A DNA stretch of 64,000 nt from CAYMUL01 sp964393605. Its GTDB lineage: Bacteria; Bacteroidota; Ignavibacteria; Ignavibacteriales; Ignavibacteriaceae. Below, one piece after another: positions 52,713 to 61,128 of this stretch. Within the stretch, counting starts at the first letter, position 1. Each line of letters opens with the position of its first letter. The stretch spans positions 112,262 through 176,261 of the forward strand of contig CAYMUL010000005.1 of assembly GCA_964393605.1 (NCBI GenBank), written 5' to 3'. The position numbers and the translations under genes are program-made. The notes under the pieces are model-generated. The model was not told the DNA's origin and did not search any database. It was given only the letters and a program-made list of their open reading frames with translations.

Positions 52713-54104
52713 TTACAAATAGACATCATGTTCACCGTTGTCGATTCTTTCAATCATCTTTGAAGTTTTTCGCTTTATGTTTCCTTTTAGCAGATCGACT
52801 TCATCGTTCAGAAATTTTTCGCCAATCTGTTTAGTTTCATCGGTTGCATAATCATTTAAATATTCTTTGAAAGTTGTTAACGCATTCGGAACACAAATTT
52901 TTCCGATGTTTCCGCTCTTCGCGAGTTCCATAAATCTATCCCCTGTTCTGTGAGAGCGATAACAAGCAGTGCAAAAACTTGGCAGATAACCGAGCTGCGT
53001 AATATCGCGAACAACTTCATCCAAACTGCGATGATCGCCGAGTTGAAATTGCTGAAGATATTTTTCATCCAAACTTTCTTGCGATTCTTTATAACTGCCC
53101 GGTGCAGTGCGAGAGCCTGCGCTAATTTGCGAAACGCCAACGCTGAACAGTTCGCGGCGAAGTTCCGCGCGCTCGCGCGTTGATAAAATTATTCCCGTAT
53201 AAGGAACAGCCAAACGAATTACGGCAATCAATTTTTTAAAAGAAAGATCATCAACAAGATGTGGTGGTTGCGCTGAGACCGGCGCATTCAGCGCGGGTTC
53301 CAATCGAGGAATTGAAATTGTGTGTGGACCGATTCCGTATTTCCGATCGAGATCGAATGCATGCATAAGAAGTGCGAGCGTTTCAAATTTGTAATCTGTC
53401 AATCCGAAAAGCGCACCGATTCCGACATCGTCAATTCCTGCCTGAAGTGCTCTATCCATTGCAAATAGTCGCCACTGATAATTTCGCTTTGGTCCCGAGG
53501 GATGCATCTTCATATAAGTTTCGAAATGATACGTTTCCTGAAAACATTGATAAGTGCCGATTCCAAATTCTTTTAATTGCATGAAATCTTCAACCGACAT
53601 CGGTGCGGAATTCACGTTCAGTCTGCGAATATTATTTCCATTTTGATTTACTGCGTAAATTTTTTCAATCGCTTTGCCAATAAATTCTACGCTCGCTTTT
53701 TTAGGATGTTCGCCGGCGACAAGTAACACGCGCTTTTGCCCTTGTGCGACTAAGATTTTCGCTTCCTGCTCAATCTCATCGAGAGTTAAAGTTTTTCTTT
53801 TCAGTTGCCTGTTATCTTTTCTGAAAGCGCAGTACAAACAGTTGTTCACGCAAAGATTGGTAACGTACAACGGAGCGAAAACAACAAGACGGTTGCCGTA
53901 AATTTTTTCTTTAACACTCTTTGCTGTTTTGCAAAGTTCCTCAATCATATCTCTATCGGAAATATTTAATAGTGAGGCACTCTCTTCCAATGTCAAGCCC
54001 TTCGCATTCTTCGATTTCTCAAGTGCTTCAAACTGAAAAGATTTATCCTTTAGTTTTTTGTTTATAAGGATTTCGTTTATCTCTGTTTCATTTATAAAGT
54101 GCAT
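52713..54104 (-). CDS. hydG: [FeFe] hydrogenase maturase HydG (tyrosine lyase)
   Basis: 463 residues from the ATG at 54104; a TTG two codons upstream is less likely. This radical SAM enzyme cleaves tyrosine to give the CO and CN ligands of the H-cluster. The SAM cluster motif is VTNLCVNNCLYCAFR, and VAGEHPKKASVEFIG is the SAM-binding strand. The C-terminal region has CTACYRSHRTGDRFM, whose Cys residues hold the auxiliary cluster that builds the Fe(CO)2(CN) unit. The start region follows AAGAG. The 230-base gap to hydF is a shared divergent control region. Confidence 0.95.
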   Translation of the reverse strand: MHFINETEINEILINKKLKDKSFQFEALEKSKNAKGLTLEESASLLNISDRDMIEELCKTAKSVKEKIYGNRLVVFAPLYVTNLCVNNCLYCAFRKDNRQLKRKTLTLDEIEQEAKILVAQGQKRVLLVAGEHPKKASVEFIGKAIEKIYAVNQNGNNIRRLNVNSAPMSVEDFMQLKEFGIGTYQCFQETYHFETYMKMHPSGPKRNYQWRLFAMDRALQAGIDDVGIGALFGLTDYKFETLALLMHAFDLDRKYGIGPHTISIPRLEPALNAPVSAQPPHLVDDLSFKKLIAVIRLAVPYTGIILSTRERAELRRELFSVGVSQISAGSRTAPGSYKESQESLDEKYLQQFQLGDHRSLDEVVRDITQLGYLPSFCTACYRSHRTGDRFMELAKSGNIGKICVPNALTTFKEYLNDYATDETKQIGEKFLNDEVDLLKGNIKRKTSKMIERIDNGEHDVYL

Positions 54105-54337
54105 GATCAACTCTTTTTTCTACAGAAATATTCAATTTCAATGCCATGCGAAATGCGTCATCAAAAAGAAGAGAAATAAATCCTTTCTTGATTACGAGAA
54201 TTAAATCTTATTAAGTAAGAGAAAAATTGAAGAATACAACACTCCGACGACTTCAAAATTTCTTTTAATGAATGTTTGTTCCCGTTATCTCTTGGAATGG
54301 AATTTGAATTTCTTTATCAAAATTTTAGGAAAGAAAA

Positions 54338-55561
54338 ATGTACACGCAACCAAATTCTGAACGAAGCCACATTGTTTTGTTGGGGAGAAGAAATGTCGGA
54401 AAGTCATCTCTTGTAAATGCAATTACAGGGCAGGAACTTGCAATCGTCAGCAACGTTCCCGGCACAACAACAGACCCGGTAAAGAAAGCGATGGAACTTC
54501 TTCCATTCGGCCCGGTTGTATTTGTTGATACTGCAGGGTTGGACGACAATAGCGATCTCGGCGCAATGAGAATTGCTAAAACAAAAAAGGAAATTGCCAC
54601 TGCCGATTTTGCAATTCTTGTTCTTGAAGCATTTCAAAATTTATCCCCGCATGAATATGAAATCATTGAGCATCTGAAAAAAATTTCTCTTCCATTTATC
54701 GTTGCTGTTAATAAATGTGATGCGGATGTTTCTGACATTCTTCTTCGCGAACTGCAGGGTATGAATCTTCCATACATAAAAGTTTCAACAATTACAAAAG
54801 AAGGAATTATTGAATTAAAAGAAAAAATTATTTCACTTCTTCCGCCGGAGAGTGAAATGAATGTTGTTGCCGATCTTTTGGAACCGGGACAAACTATTGT
54901 GCTTGTAATTCCGATTGATAGAGGCGCGCCAAAGGGAAGAATAATTTTGCCGCAAGTGCAAACAATGCGCGAAGCACTTGATAACGGCTGCGTTGCTTTA
55001 ATCCTCCGCGAAACGGAATTGGAAGAGGGATTAAAAAAATTATCGCATCCGCCTGCGCTGGTAGTTACGGACAGTCAAGCAATAATGAAAGTTGCACCCC
55101 TCGTTCCTCTGAATGTAAAGGTTACTACTTTTTCAATTTTGCAAGCGAGGTATAAAGGAGATTTACGATTTTTTTTGAATGCACTTCACGTTATAGAGAA
55201 CTTGCAAGAAGGCGACAGAATTTTAATTGCAGAAGCGTGCACACATCATGCACAGGCTGATGATATTGGGCGGAAAAAATTGCCTGTGTGGCTTCAAAAA
55301 TATTCAGGGAAGAATTTGATTTTCGAACATCAAAGCGGAAAGGATTTTAAGGGAGATTTGACAAATTACAAATTGATTATTCACTGCGGCGGTTGCATGC
55401 TTACAAGAAAGATGATGCAACACAGAATTAAAGAAGCGCAGCTTTACGAAATCCCGATGATTAATTACGGATTATTGATTTCATATTTGCACGATGCCTT
55501 TCCCCGCGTCATCGAAGCATTCGAAGAACTACACGATGAGTGGATGAAAGTTGCCCATTAG
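54338..55561 (+). CDS. hydF: [FeFe] hydrogenase maturation GTPase HydF
   Basis: 407 residues. HydF is the scaffold that receives the diiron subcluster from HydE/HydG and delivers it to the hydrogenase. The N-terminal GTPase has G1 GRRNVGKSS (16-24), the switch region VPGTTTDPV, G3 DTAG and G4 NKCD. The C-terminal third holds the cluster ligands in EACTHHAQADD and HCGGCM. It has a good Shine-Dalgarno (AGGAAAG) and is divergent from hydG/hydE. With those two genes the maturation set is complete. Confidence 0.95.
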   Translation: MYTQPNSERSHIVLLGRRNVGKSSLVNAITGQELAIVSNVPGTTTDPVKKAMELLPFGPVVFVDTAGLDDNSDLGAMRIAKTKKEIATADFAILVLEAFQNLSPHEYEIIEHLKKISLPFIVAVNKCDADVSDILLRELQGMNLPYIKVSTITKEGIIELKEKIISLLPPESEMNVVADLLEPGQTIVLVIPIDRGAPKGRIILPQVQTMREALDNGCVALILRETELEEGLKKLSHPPALVVTDSQAIMKVAPLVPLNVKVTTFSILQARYKGDLRFFLNALHVIENLQEGDRILIAEACTHHAQADDIGRKKLPVWLQKYSGKNLIFEHQSGKDFKGDLTNYKLIIHCGGCMLTRKMMQHRIKEAQLYEIPMINYGLLISYLHDAFPRVIEAFEELHDEWMKVAH

Positions 55562-55584
55562 AAAATTTTTTTTCGTTTATAAAT

Positions 55585-56211
55585 TCAAAAAGTTAAACCT
55601 AAAGTAAAATAAGTTGGTGGATATTTAATAATATTTAACATCCTGTTATTGCCTTTTGAAATATTTTCATTTTCATTGTTTGATTCAATCAAATAAATTC
55701 GTGCTTCAATGGTAAGTTGATAATCTTTATAAAGTCTAATATTTATTCCGCTTGAATAGATATATTCAAAATATCTCTCTAAGAAAAAAAAAAGGGACAT
55801 ACCAATACCACCTTGCAAATAGATTTTGAAATTGTTGTCAAGGTTCATGTTATATCGAATTGAAGAACTTATGCTTGACAATAACGGGAAATTAATTTCC
55901 GGCAGAAATTCAAAATTTTTTTTAATCGGGATATTATATCCGAGAAAGCCGCATAAATCTCTTCTATTTACATCCATGCCAATTTTAACTTCAATTTTAT
56001 TTTGTGAAATTGAACCAGGATAATTTTTTTCAGGCATAACATCAATCTCTGAAGAAAACCACTCAGCATGAACAGTAAACAGATTTTCAGTATCTTTTTC
56101 ACTAAGACCTTTATTGAACTTGGTTTGCGAATTAAATACATTTAACTGACCGAAGCCTATTGAGTTCAGCATGAGAAAATATACAGATGAAAACAAAATT
56201 AAATGTAGCAT
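55585..56211 (-). CDS. Outer-membrane protein of unknown function
   Basis: 208 residues. The frame is open to 56277, but the ATG at 56211 is chosen because GAGGAGAAG stands directly before it and a clean signal peptide follows (LHLILFSSVYFLMLNSIGFG). The mature part has a short linker with VHAEWFSSEIDVMPEKNYPG and then amphipathic strands (FKIYLQGGIGMSLFFFL, INIRLYKDYQLTIEARIYL), ending PPTYFTLGLTF, as in small barrels. It is convergent with hydF, 23 bases between the stops. No family was recognised; a link to hydrogenase is not implied. Confidence 0.6.
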   Translation of the reverse strand: MLHLILFSSVYFLMLNSIGFGQLNVFNSQTKFNKGLSEKDTENLFTVHAEWFSSEIDVMPEKNYPGSISQNKIEVKIGMDVNRRDLCGFLGYNIPIKKNFEFLPEINFPLLSSISSSIRYNMNLDNNFKIYLQGGIGMSLFFFLERYFEYIYSSGINIRLYKDYQLTIEARIYLIESNNENENISKGNNRMLNIIKYPPTYFTLGLTF

Positions 56212-56430
56212 CTTCTCCTCGTCTTTGATTGAAAATAATTGAATATCAGTTTTTACAAAAAAAATTAGCTGTTGCAATAGTAAGTTCTAACAAAACAAAA
56301 ATAAAGAATTTTTTTAGGGATATATTCTTACCATTATCTTTTCCTTACAGGAAATCTCATTGAAAAATCTTTTAAAAGATTCATGATTGTAAAATATTTT
56401 GTACAGATAATTTTAAACAGTTGAAAAAAA

Positions 56431-56826
56431 TCGCATCAGTGTCATTCGTGTGCAATTGAAACTTAACGCATTTGTCCAAAACCTCTGTGGCTCTCTGTGA
56501 AGTTTCTCTGTGTCGCTCTGTGCAATCTTTCCTTACATTCTTTGTTACACTGAGTTCCACCGAGACAACTCAGAGGAACACGAAGAAATTTTTATTTTTC
56601 ATTTTTAATTCCTTTTCAACCGCAGAGACGTAGATAAATTTAATCAGTAGAAAAAAGTCGCATCAGTGTCATTCGTGTGCAATTGAAACTTAACGCATTT
56701 GTCCAAAACCTCTGTGGCTCTCTGTGAAGTTTCTCTGTGTCGCTCTGTGCAATCTTTCCTTACATTCTTTGTTACACAGAGTTCCACCGAGACAACTCAG
56801 AGGAACACAAAGAAATTTTTAGTTTC
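56431..56826. repeat. Dispersed repeat C, two tandem copies
   Basis: TCGCATCAGTGTCATTCGTG starts at 56431 and again at 56658, a period of 227 bp. Both copies continue with CCTCTGTGGCTCTCTGTGAA, TTTCTCTGTGTCGCTCTGTG and GAGTTCCACCGAGACAACTC, nearly base for base. A diverged copy is at 16250-16400. The remaining parts of the 906-base gap 56212-57117 hold no gene I can support; its last 200 bases should contain the hydrogenase-operon promoter. Confidence 0.85.
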
Positions 56827-57117
56827 TCCCCGCTCCGTGACAATTGGTTCATTATCTTAATCTTAATCTCCTTCTTAATCTAATCCTCATTCTTCCTCTT
56901 CAAAAATTGCGACGTATCAAACTTTCTCACGGCTAAGAAAACGTTTTCAAGTTTTTAGAAATTGAATCTAATTATCCCATTATTTTCTGTTTAGATGAAT
57001 TAAACCTATTACTTATAAAAATTCTTTGTGGCATATAAAATGAATGTTTCTTTCCGAAAACATTTATTTGTTGAATCTGAATAATGAACAATTCATAGTT
57101 AAATAGTTAAGGGAACC

Positions 57118-57498
57118 ATGACAAAAATAATAATAATAGACGATGACCGCGACATACTGGAAACCGGCAAAATTGTTTTAACCGCACAAGGTTACGATGT
57201 CCAAACTGCCGATAATCCCGACGACGGTTATAATCTTATCCAACAAAACACACCCGATCTCATTATACTTGATGTAATGATGAACGATCCCGACGATGGA
57301 TTTTTCCTCGCACAAAAAATCAGAAGAGAAAAAATTGATACACCGATAATCATGTACACTTCGGTTTCAAAAGCCGTTGGTTTCAATTTTGGCAAAAGCG
57401 AACTTGTCCCGGTTGACGAGTTCATCGAAAAACCTGTTTCTCCGAAAGAGTTGATTCAAAAAGTAGAGAAACTATTAAAACAAAAAATTGAGAGCTGA
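57118..57498 (+). CDS. Single-domain response regulator in the hydrogenase operon
   Basis: 126 residues, a canonical CheY-like receiver: acidic pocket KIIIIDDDRDILE, phosphoacceptor Asp in PDLIILDVMM, Thr in IIMYTSVS, and Lys in EFIEKPVSPKEL. No output domain is attached. It is the first gene of the hydrogenase operon, 2 bases ahead of the NuoE-like gene. The cluster also has a histidine kinase at its far end, so the two may form a split two-component system tuned to redox state or H2; that is inference from position. It is preceded by AAGGGAACC. Confidence 0.88.
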   Translation: MTKIIIIDDDRDILETGKIVLTAQGYDVQTADNPDDGYNLIQQNTPDLIILDVMMNDPDDGFFLAQKIRREKIDTPIIMYTSVSKAVGFNFGKSELVPVDEFIEKPVSPKELIQKVEKLLKQKIES

Positions 57499-57500
57499 AA

Positions 57501-57974
57501 ATGTTAGTCTTAGAAAAAAATTCTTTAACCGAGGAGATTGAATTGCTTGCAGAAAAATATGGAAAGGAAAGAACTTCACTACTTCCGATACTTCAAGATG
57601 TTCAGCGCAAGCACAATTACATTTCCGAATATGCACAGCAGGAAGTTGCACGGGTGCTTGATATTCATCCGGCGGAAGTTTATGGCGTAATCACTTTCTA
57701 TTCTTTTCTTCATCATAAACCGAGAGGGAGAAATATCATTCGTGTTTGCCGTACGATTGCATGCGACTTAGCAGGCAAATCCGAAATCTGCGCAACAATT
57801 CAACGCGAACTCGGAATTAAATTCGGTGAAACAACTAAAGATAAAAAAATTACGCTGGAGTACACGAACTGTATCGGCATGTGCGATCAAGGTCCCGCAA
57901 TGATTGTTAACGAGCAGGTCTTCACAAAACTTACTCCCGAAAAAGTTGTTCAAATAATTAATGATATTAAGTAG
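57501..57974 (+). CDS. hydC: [FeFe] hydrogenase NuoE-like subunit (HydC type)
   Basis: 157 residues, a thioredoxin-fold [2Fe-2S] subunit of NAD-linked hydrogenases. The four cluster ligands are in VCRTIACDLAG (CxxxxC) and NCIGMCDQGPAM (CxxxC). The N-terminal helical part (LLPILQDVQRKHNYIS, VARVLDIHPAEVYGVITFYS) is as in NuoE/HndA. It lies just before the NuoF-like and catalytic subunits, in the usual order for trimeric hydrogenases. It is inferred to take part in electron exchange with the flavin subunit. Confidence 0.93.
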   Translation: MLVLEKNSLTEEIELLAEKYGKERTSLLPILQDVQRKHNYISEYAQQEVARVLDIHPAEVYGVITFYSFLHHKPRGRNIIRVCRTIACDLAGKSEICATIQRELGIKFGETTKDKKITLEYTNCIGMCDQGPAMIVNEQVFTKLTPEKVVQIINDIK

Positions 57975-57983
57975 GAGTTTAAG

Positions 57984-59204
57984 ATGAACATGATTATTAA
58001 TAAAGACCACCGAACCGGTCCTGTAATTTTTTCACACTACCGAAAAGGTGAAGGAATTAAAGATGCATTAAATAAAAAACGTGAAGATATTCTTTATGAA
58101 TTAAAACTTTCAGGATTGAAAGGAAGGGGTGGTGCCGGCTTTCCAACTGCAACGAAGTGGATGATAACAGCCGCAGCAAACGCAGAAAAGAAATTTATCA
58201 TCTGCAATGCGGATGAAGGTGAGCCCGGAACTTTTAAAGACAGAGTTTTACTAATGGAACTTCCCGAACTTGTTTTTGAAGGGATGGTTATCGCCGGTTA
58301 CACAGTTGGTTCGGAATACGGCATCGTTTATTTACGCGGCGAGTATGAGTACATGCTCGAAGAGCTTGAAAAATTTTTAATCTCTATGCGTGATGAAAAT
58401 CTTTTGGGAAAAAATATTCTTGGAAGCAATTTCAATTTTGATATCAGCATCCGACTTGGTTCCGGTGCTTATGTTTGCGGCGAAGAAACTGCACTGATTG
58501 AATCGCTCGAAGGGCATCGTGGCGAACCGCGCAATCGTCCTCCCTATCCCGTTAATACAGGTTATCTCGGCTACCCGACAATTGTGAACAACGTTGAAAC
58601 GCTTGCGGCAATTCCTCACATCGTTACAAAAGGAGGCGAATGGTTTAACAAATATGGAACGAACAAATCAACCGGTTCAAAATTATTTTCTGTTTCGGGA
58701 GATTGCGAACGCCCCGGTGTTTATGAATTCGCATGGGGAACTACAATCAGAGAGTTGCTCGAACATGTCGGTGCAAAAAATACAAAAGCAGTTCAAGTCG
58801 GCGGCGCATCGGGTTCGTGTATCCAAAAATCACAATTCGATCGTCAACTTGCATACGAAGATGCCGCAACCGGCGGCTCGATCATGATCTTTAACGAAAG
58901 CAGAGATATGCTAAATATTTTGAAAAACTTTATGGAGTTTTTTGTTGAAGAATCATGCGGACAATGCACTCCCTGCCGTATCGGCAATGTTAAACTGCTC
59001 GAAGGCGTGGAGATGATTGAAAAAGGTGATTACACTTTCAATTACATTAACAAATTGAAAGAGCTAGCGCGAACGATGCAGGTTGCTTCCAAATGCGGAT
59101 TGGGGCAATCGAGCCCGAATCCATTCTTAACGATCTTAGAAAATTTTAAGGATGAAATTTTTTTCAAGAATAATTTGAAAGGAAAAGAAAATGGAAGATC
59201 ATAA
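57984..59204 (+). CDS. hydB: [FeFe] hydrogenase NuoF-like flavoprotein subunit (HydB type), short form
   Basis: 406 residues. This is the NAD(H)-oxidising/reducing subunit with FMN: SGLKGRGGAGFPTATKW and CNADEGEPGTFKDR at the flavin site, GAYVCGEETALIESLEGHRG at the nucleotide site. One [4Fe-4S] cluster is held by EESCGQCTPCRIG and the Cys in SKCGLGQSSP. The larger HydB of well-known bifurcating enzymes also has an N-terminal [2Fe-2S] domain and a C-terminal two-[4Fe-4S] domain. Both are absent here: the chain starts and ends with the NuoF core. The Shine-Dalgarno is AGGAG, and the 3' end overlaps hydA by 14 bases. Confidence 0.93.
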   Translation: MNMIINKDHRTGPVIFSHYRKGEGIKDALNKKREDILYELKLSGLKGRGGAGFPTATKWMITAAANAEKKFIICNADEGEPGTFKDRVLLMELPELVFEGMVIAGYTVGSEYGIVYLRGEYEYMLEELEKFLISMRDENLLGKNILGSNFNFDISIRLGSGAYVCGEETALIESLEGHRGEPRNRPPYPVNTGYLGYPTIVNNVETLAAIPHIVTKGGEWFNKYGTNKSTGSKLFSVSGDCERPGVYEFAWGTTIRELLEHVGAKNTKAVQVGGASGSCIQKSQFDRQLAYEDAATGGSIMIFNESRDMLNILKNFMEFFVEESCGQCTPCRIGNVKLLEGVEMIEKGDYTFNYINKLKELARTMQVASKCGLGQSSPNPFLTILENFKDEIFFKNNLKGKENGRS

Positions 59205-61068
59205 CAAAAACAGAATACCGACGAGCCAAAAATCTCATACGGTTGAGAAGTCATTGGGTAAAGAATTAATCGGCGGTGAAATTTCTGTTGAGATAAACGA
59301 CAGAAAAATTTCCGTTCCTTTCGGTACAACTATTCTTGAAGCATGCAGATCAAATCAAATACACATACCAACGCTCTGCCATCATCCCGATTTATGTGTC
59401 GCCGGCATGTGCCGCATCTGTGTAGTTGATGTTGAAGGAATGAAGACGCTTCAAACTGCGTGTACTTTTCCGATTACATCTCCACTCAAAATAAAAACCA
59501 CAACTCCAATGGTTCGCAAAGCGCGAAGACATATTCTTGATCTTCTCTTAAGCGAACATTACGGCGAGTGCTATTCATGCGTGCGAAACAACAATTGCGA
59601 ACTTCAATCTCTTGCAAAAGAATACGGTGTCGATTCATACACTTTCGGTCATGTTACAAAACCGCGATTCGAAATTGATCATAGTTCATATTCTGTTGTT
59701 CGTGATATGAGCAAATGTGTTCTTTGCAGAAGATGCGTGAGAACTTGTATCGATCTTCAGGAAGTCGGCGCATTGGAAGCAGTTGATCGCGGAGACAAAA
59801 CTCACATCAGTACTTTTGAGGAAAAACCGCTTGCCGATGTTATTTGTATTAACTGCGGACAGTGTATCAATCGCTGCCCGACCGGCGCGCTTCATGCAAA
59901 TGATCCGAGCGATGAAATTTGGAGAGCGATAGACGATCCGAAAAAACATGTTGTAATTCAAACTGCACCATCGCCGCGTGCGGCAATTGGAGAGTGCTTT
60001 GGCTTGCCGGCTGGAACTTCGATGACACGCGAATTAAATACCGCACTAAGAAGAATTGGCTTTGATAAAGTTTTCGATACTAATTTCTCGGCAGATTTAA
60101 CTATCATCGAAGAAGGAACAGAATTACTAAATCGTTTGAAGAAAGCAGTCGTTGAAAAAGATTCATCCGTAAAACTTCCACAGTTCACTTCTTGTTCTCC
60201 CGGATGGGTAAAGTACATCGAACATTTTTATCCCGAATATCTCGAACATCTTTCTACTGCAAAATCGCCGCAACAAATGTTCGGCGCGTTGATGAAAACA
60301 TTTTACGCAAAACAAGCAGGCATCGATCCGGCAGATATTGTTACCGTTGCAGTTATGCCTTGCAGCGCGAAAAAATTTGAGTGCAACAGACCTGAAATGA
60401 CCGACAGCGGTTTTAAAGATGTTGATTATGGATTGACGACGCGCGAGCTCGCACAAATGATTAAAGAAGCCGGAATATTTTTACCCGAAATGCCGAAGAG
60501 TGATTTCGACGATCCATTCGGCGAAGCATCGGGCGCGGGCTTGATTTTCGGGGCTACGGGTGGAGTGATGGAAGCCGCTCTCCGAACTGTGTACGAATTA
60601 GTTACCGGTCGCGAAGTTCCTTTCGAAAATTTGAACATCACTCCTTGCCGCGGATTTGAAGGCGTTCGACAAGCATCAATTAAATTGGAGAATTGCGTTG
60701 GTGATTATTCATTCCTCGAAGGAGTAGATTTGAAATTTGTAGTCGCACACGGAACAGCAAATGCAAAGAAAGTTATGGAGATGTTTAAGCGAGGTGAATT
60801 AAACGATGTCCACTTTATTGAAATTATGGGATGCCCGGGCGGCTGCATCGGCGGCGGCGGGCAACCGATTCCGACAAATGCGGAGATCAGAAGAAAACGC
60901 GCTGAAGCAATTTACAATGAAGATGAATCGCTCTCTTTGAGGAAATCACACGAGAATCCAAACATAAAATATATTTATGAAAAATTTCTCACCGATGGAC
61001 CTTGCGGAAAATTATCTCATAAACTTCTTCACACTCATTATGTAAAGCGCGGAAAATATATTTCTTAA
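59191..61068 (+). CDS. hydA: [FeFe] hydrogenase catalytic subunit (HydA type, group A)
   Basis: 625 residues. It interconverts protons and H2 at the H-cluster. Order of domains: NuoG-like [2Fe-2S] (C63, C74, C77, C91), His-Cys [4Fe-4S] (H123, C127, C130, C136), two ferredoxin [4Fe-4S] (C176/179/182/186 and C219/222/225/229), then the catalytic domain with L1 TSCSPGW (C335, S336), L2 MPCSAKKFE (C391) and L3 EIMGCPGGCIGGGGQP (C548, C552). L1 has Ser where the textbook motif TSCCPxW has its second Cys. There is no signal peptide, so it is cytoplasmic. With the NuoE- and NuoF-like subunits it makes an NAD-linked enzyme, possibly bifurcating with ferredoxin. Confidence 0.95.
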   Translation: MEDHNKNRIPTSQKSHTVEKSLGKELIGGEISVEINDRKISVPFGTTILEACRSNQIHIPTLCHHPDLCVAGMCRICVVDVEGMKTLQTACTFPITSPLKIKTTTPMVRKARRHILDLLLSEHYGECYSCVRNNNCELQSLAKEYGVDSYTFGHVTKPRFEIDHSSYSVVRDMSKCVLCRRCVRTCIDLQEVGALEAVDRGDKTHISTFEEKPLADVICINCGQCINRCPTGALHANDPSDEIWRAIDDPKKHVVIQTAPSPRAAIGECFGLPAGTSMTRELNTALRRIGFDKVFDTNFSADLTIIEEGTELLNRLKKAVVEKDSSVKLPQFTSCSPGWVKYIEHFYPEYLEHLSTAKSPQQMFGALMKTFYAKQAGIDPADIVTVAVMPCSAKKFECNRPEMTDSGFKDVDYGLTTRELAQMIKEAGIFLPEMPKSDFDDPFGEASGAGLIFGATGGVMEAALRTVYELVTGREVPFENLNITPCRGFEGVRQASIKLENCVGDYSFLEGVDLKFVVAHGTANAKKVMEMFKRGELNDVHFIEIMGCPGGCIGGGGQPIPTNAEIRRKRAEAIYNEDESLSLRKSHENPNIKYIYEKFLTDGPCGKLSHKLLHTHYVKRGKYIS

Positions 61069-61076
61069 TTAAACGG

Positions 61077-61126
61077 AAGCTGATGATATTTCATTAATTT
61101 TGAATGAGTATCATCGGCTTTTTTTA
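61077..61126 (+). terminator. Rho-independent terminator between hydA and the histidine kinase gene
   Basis: AAGCTGATGATA pairs with TATCATCGGCTT (one G-T) around a loop, followed by TTTTTTT. The next ATG (61129) comes two bases after the T-run, so the kinase gene depends on read-through or on a start site inside this region. Confidence 0.8.
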
Positions 61127-61128
61127 TT

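Noticed and set aside
54111..54337. Riboswitch or structured leader in the hydG/hydF divergent region
   Set aside because: No conserved riboswitch motif or stable hairpin could be seen by eye; it is treated as an ordinary divergent promoter region.
57029..57044. Possible sigma-54 promoter (TGGCAT-N5-ATGAA) before the hydrogenase operon
   Set aside because: The -12 half lacks the essential GC, so the match is too weak to list as a site.
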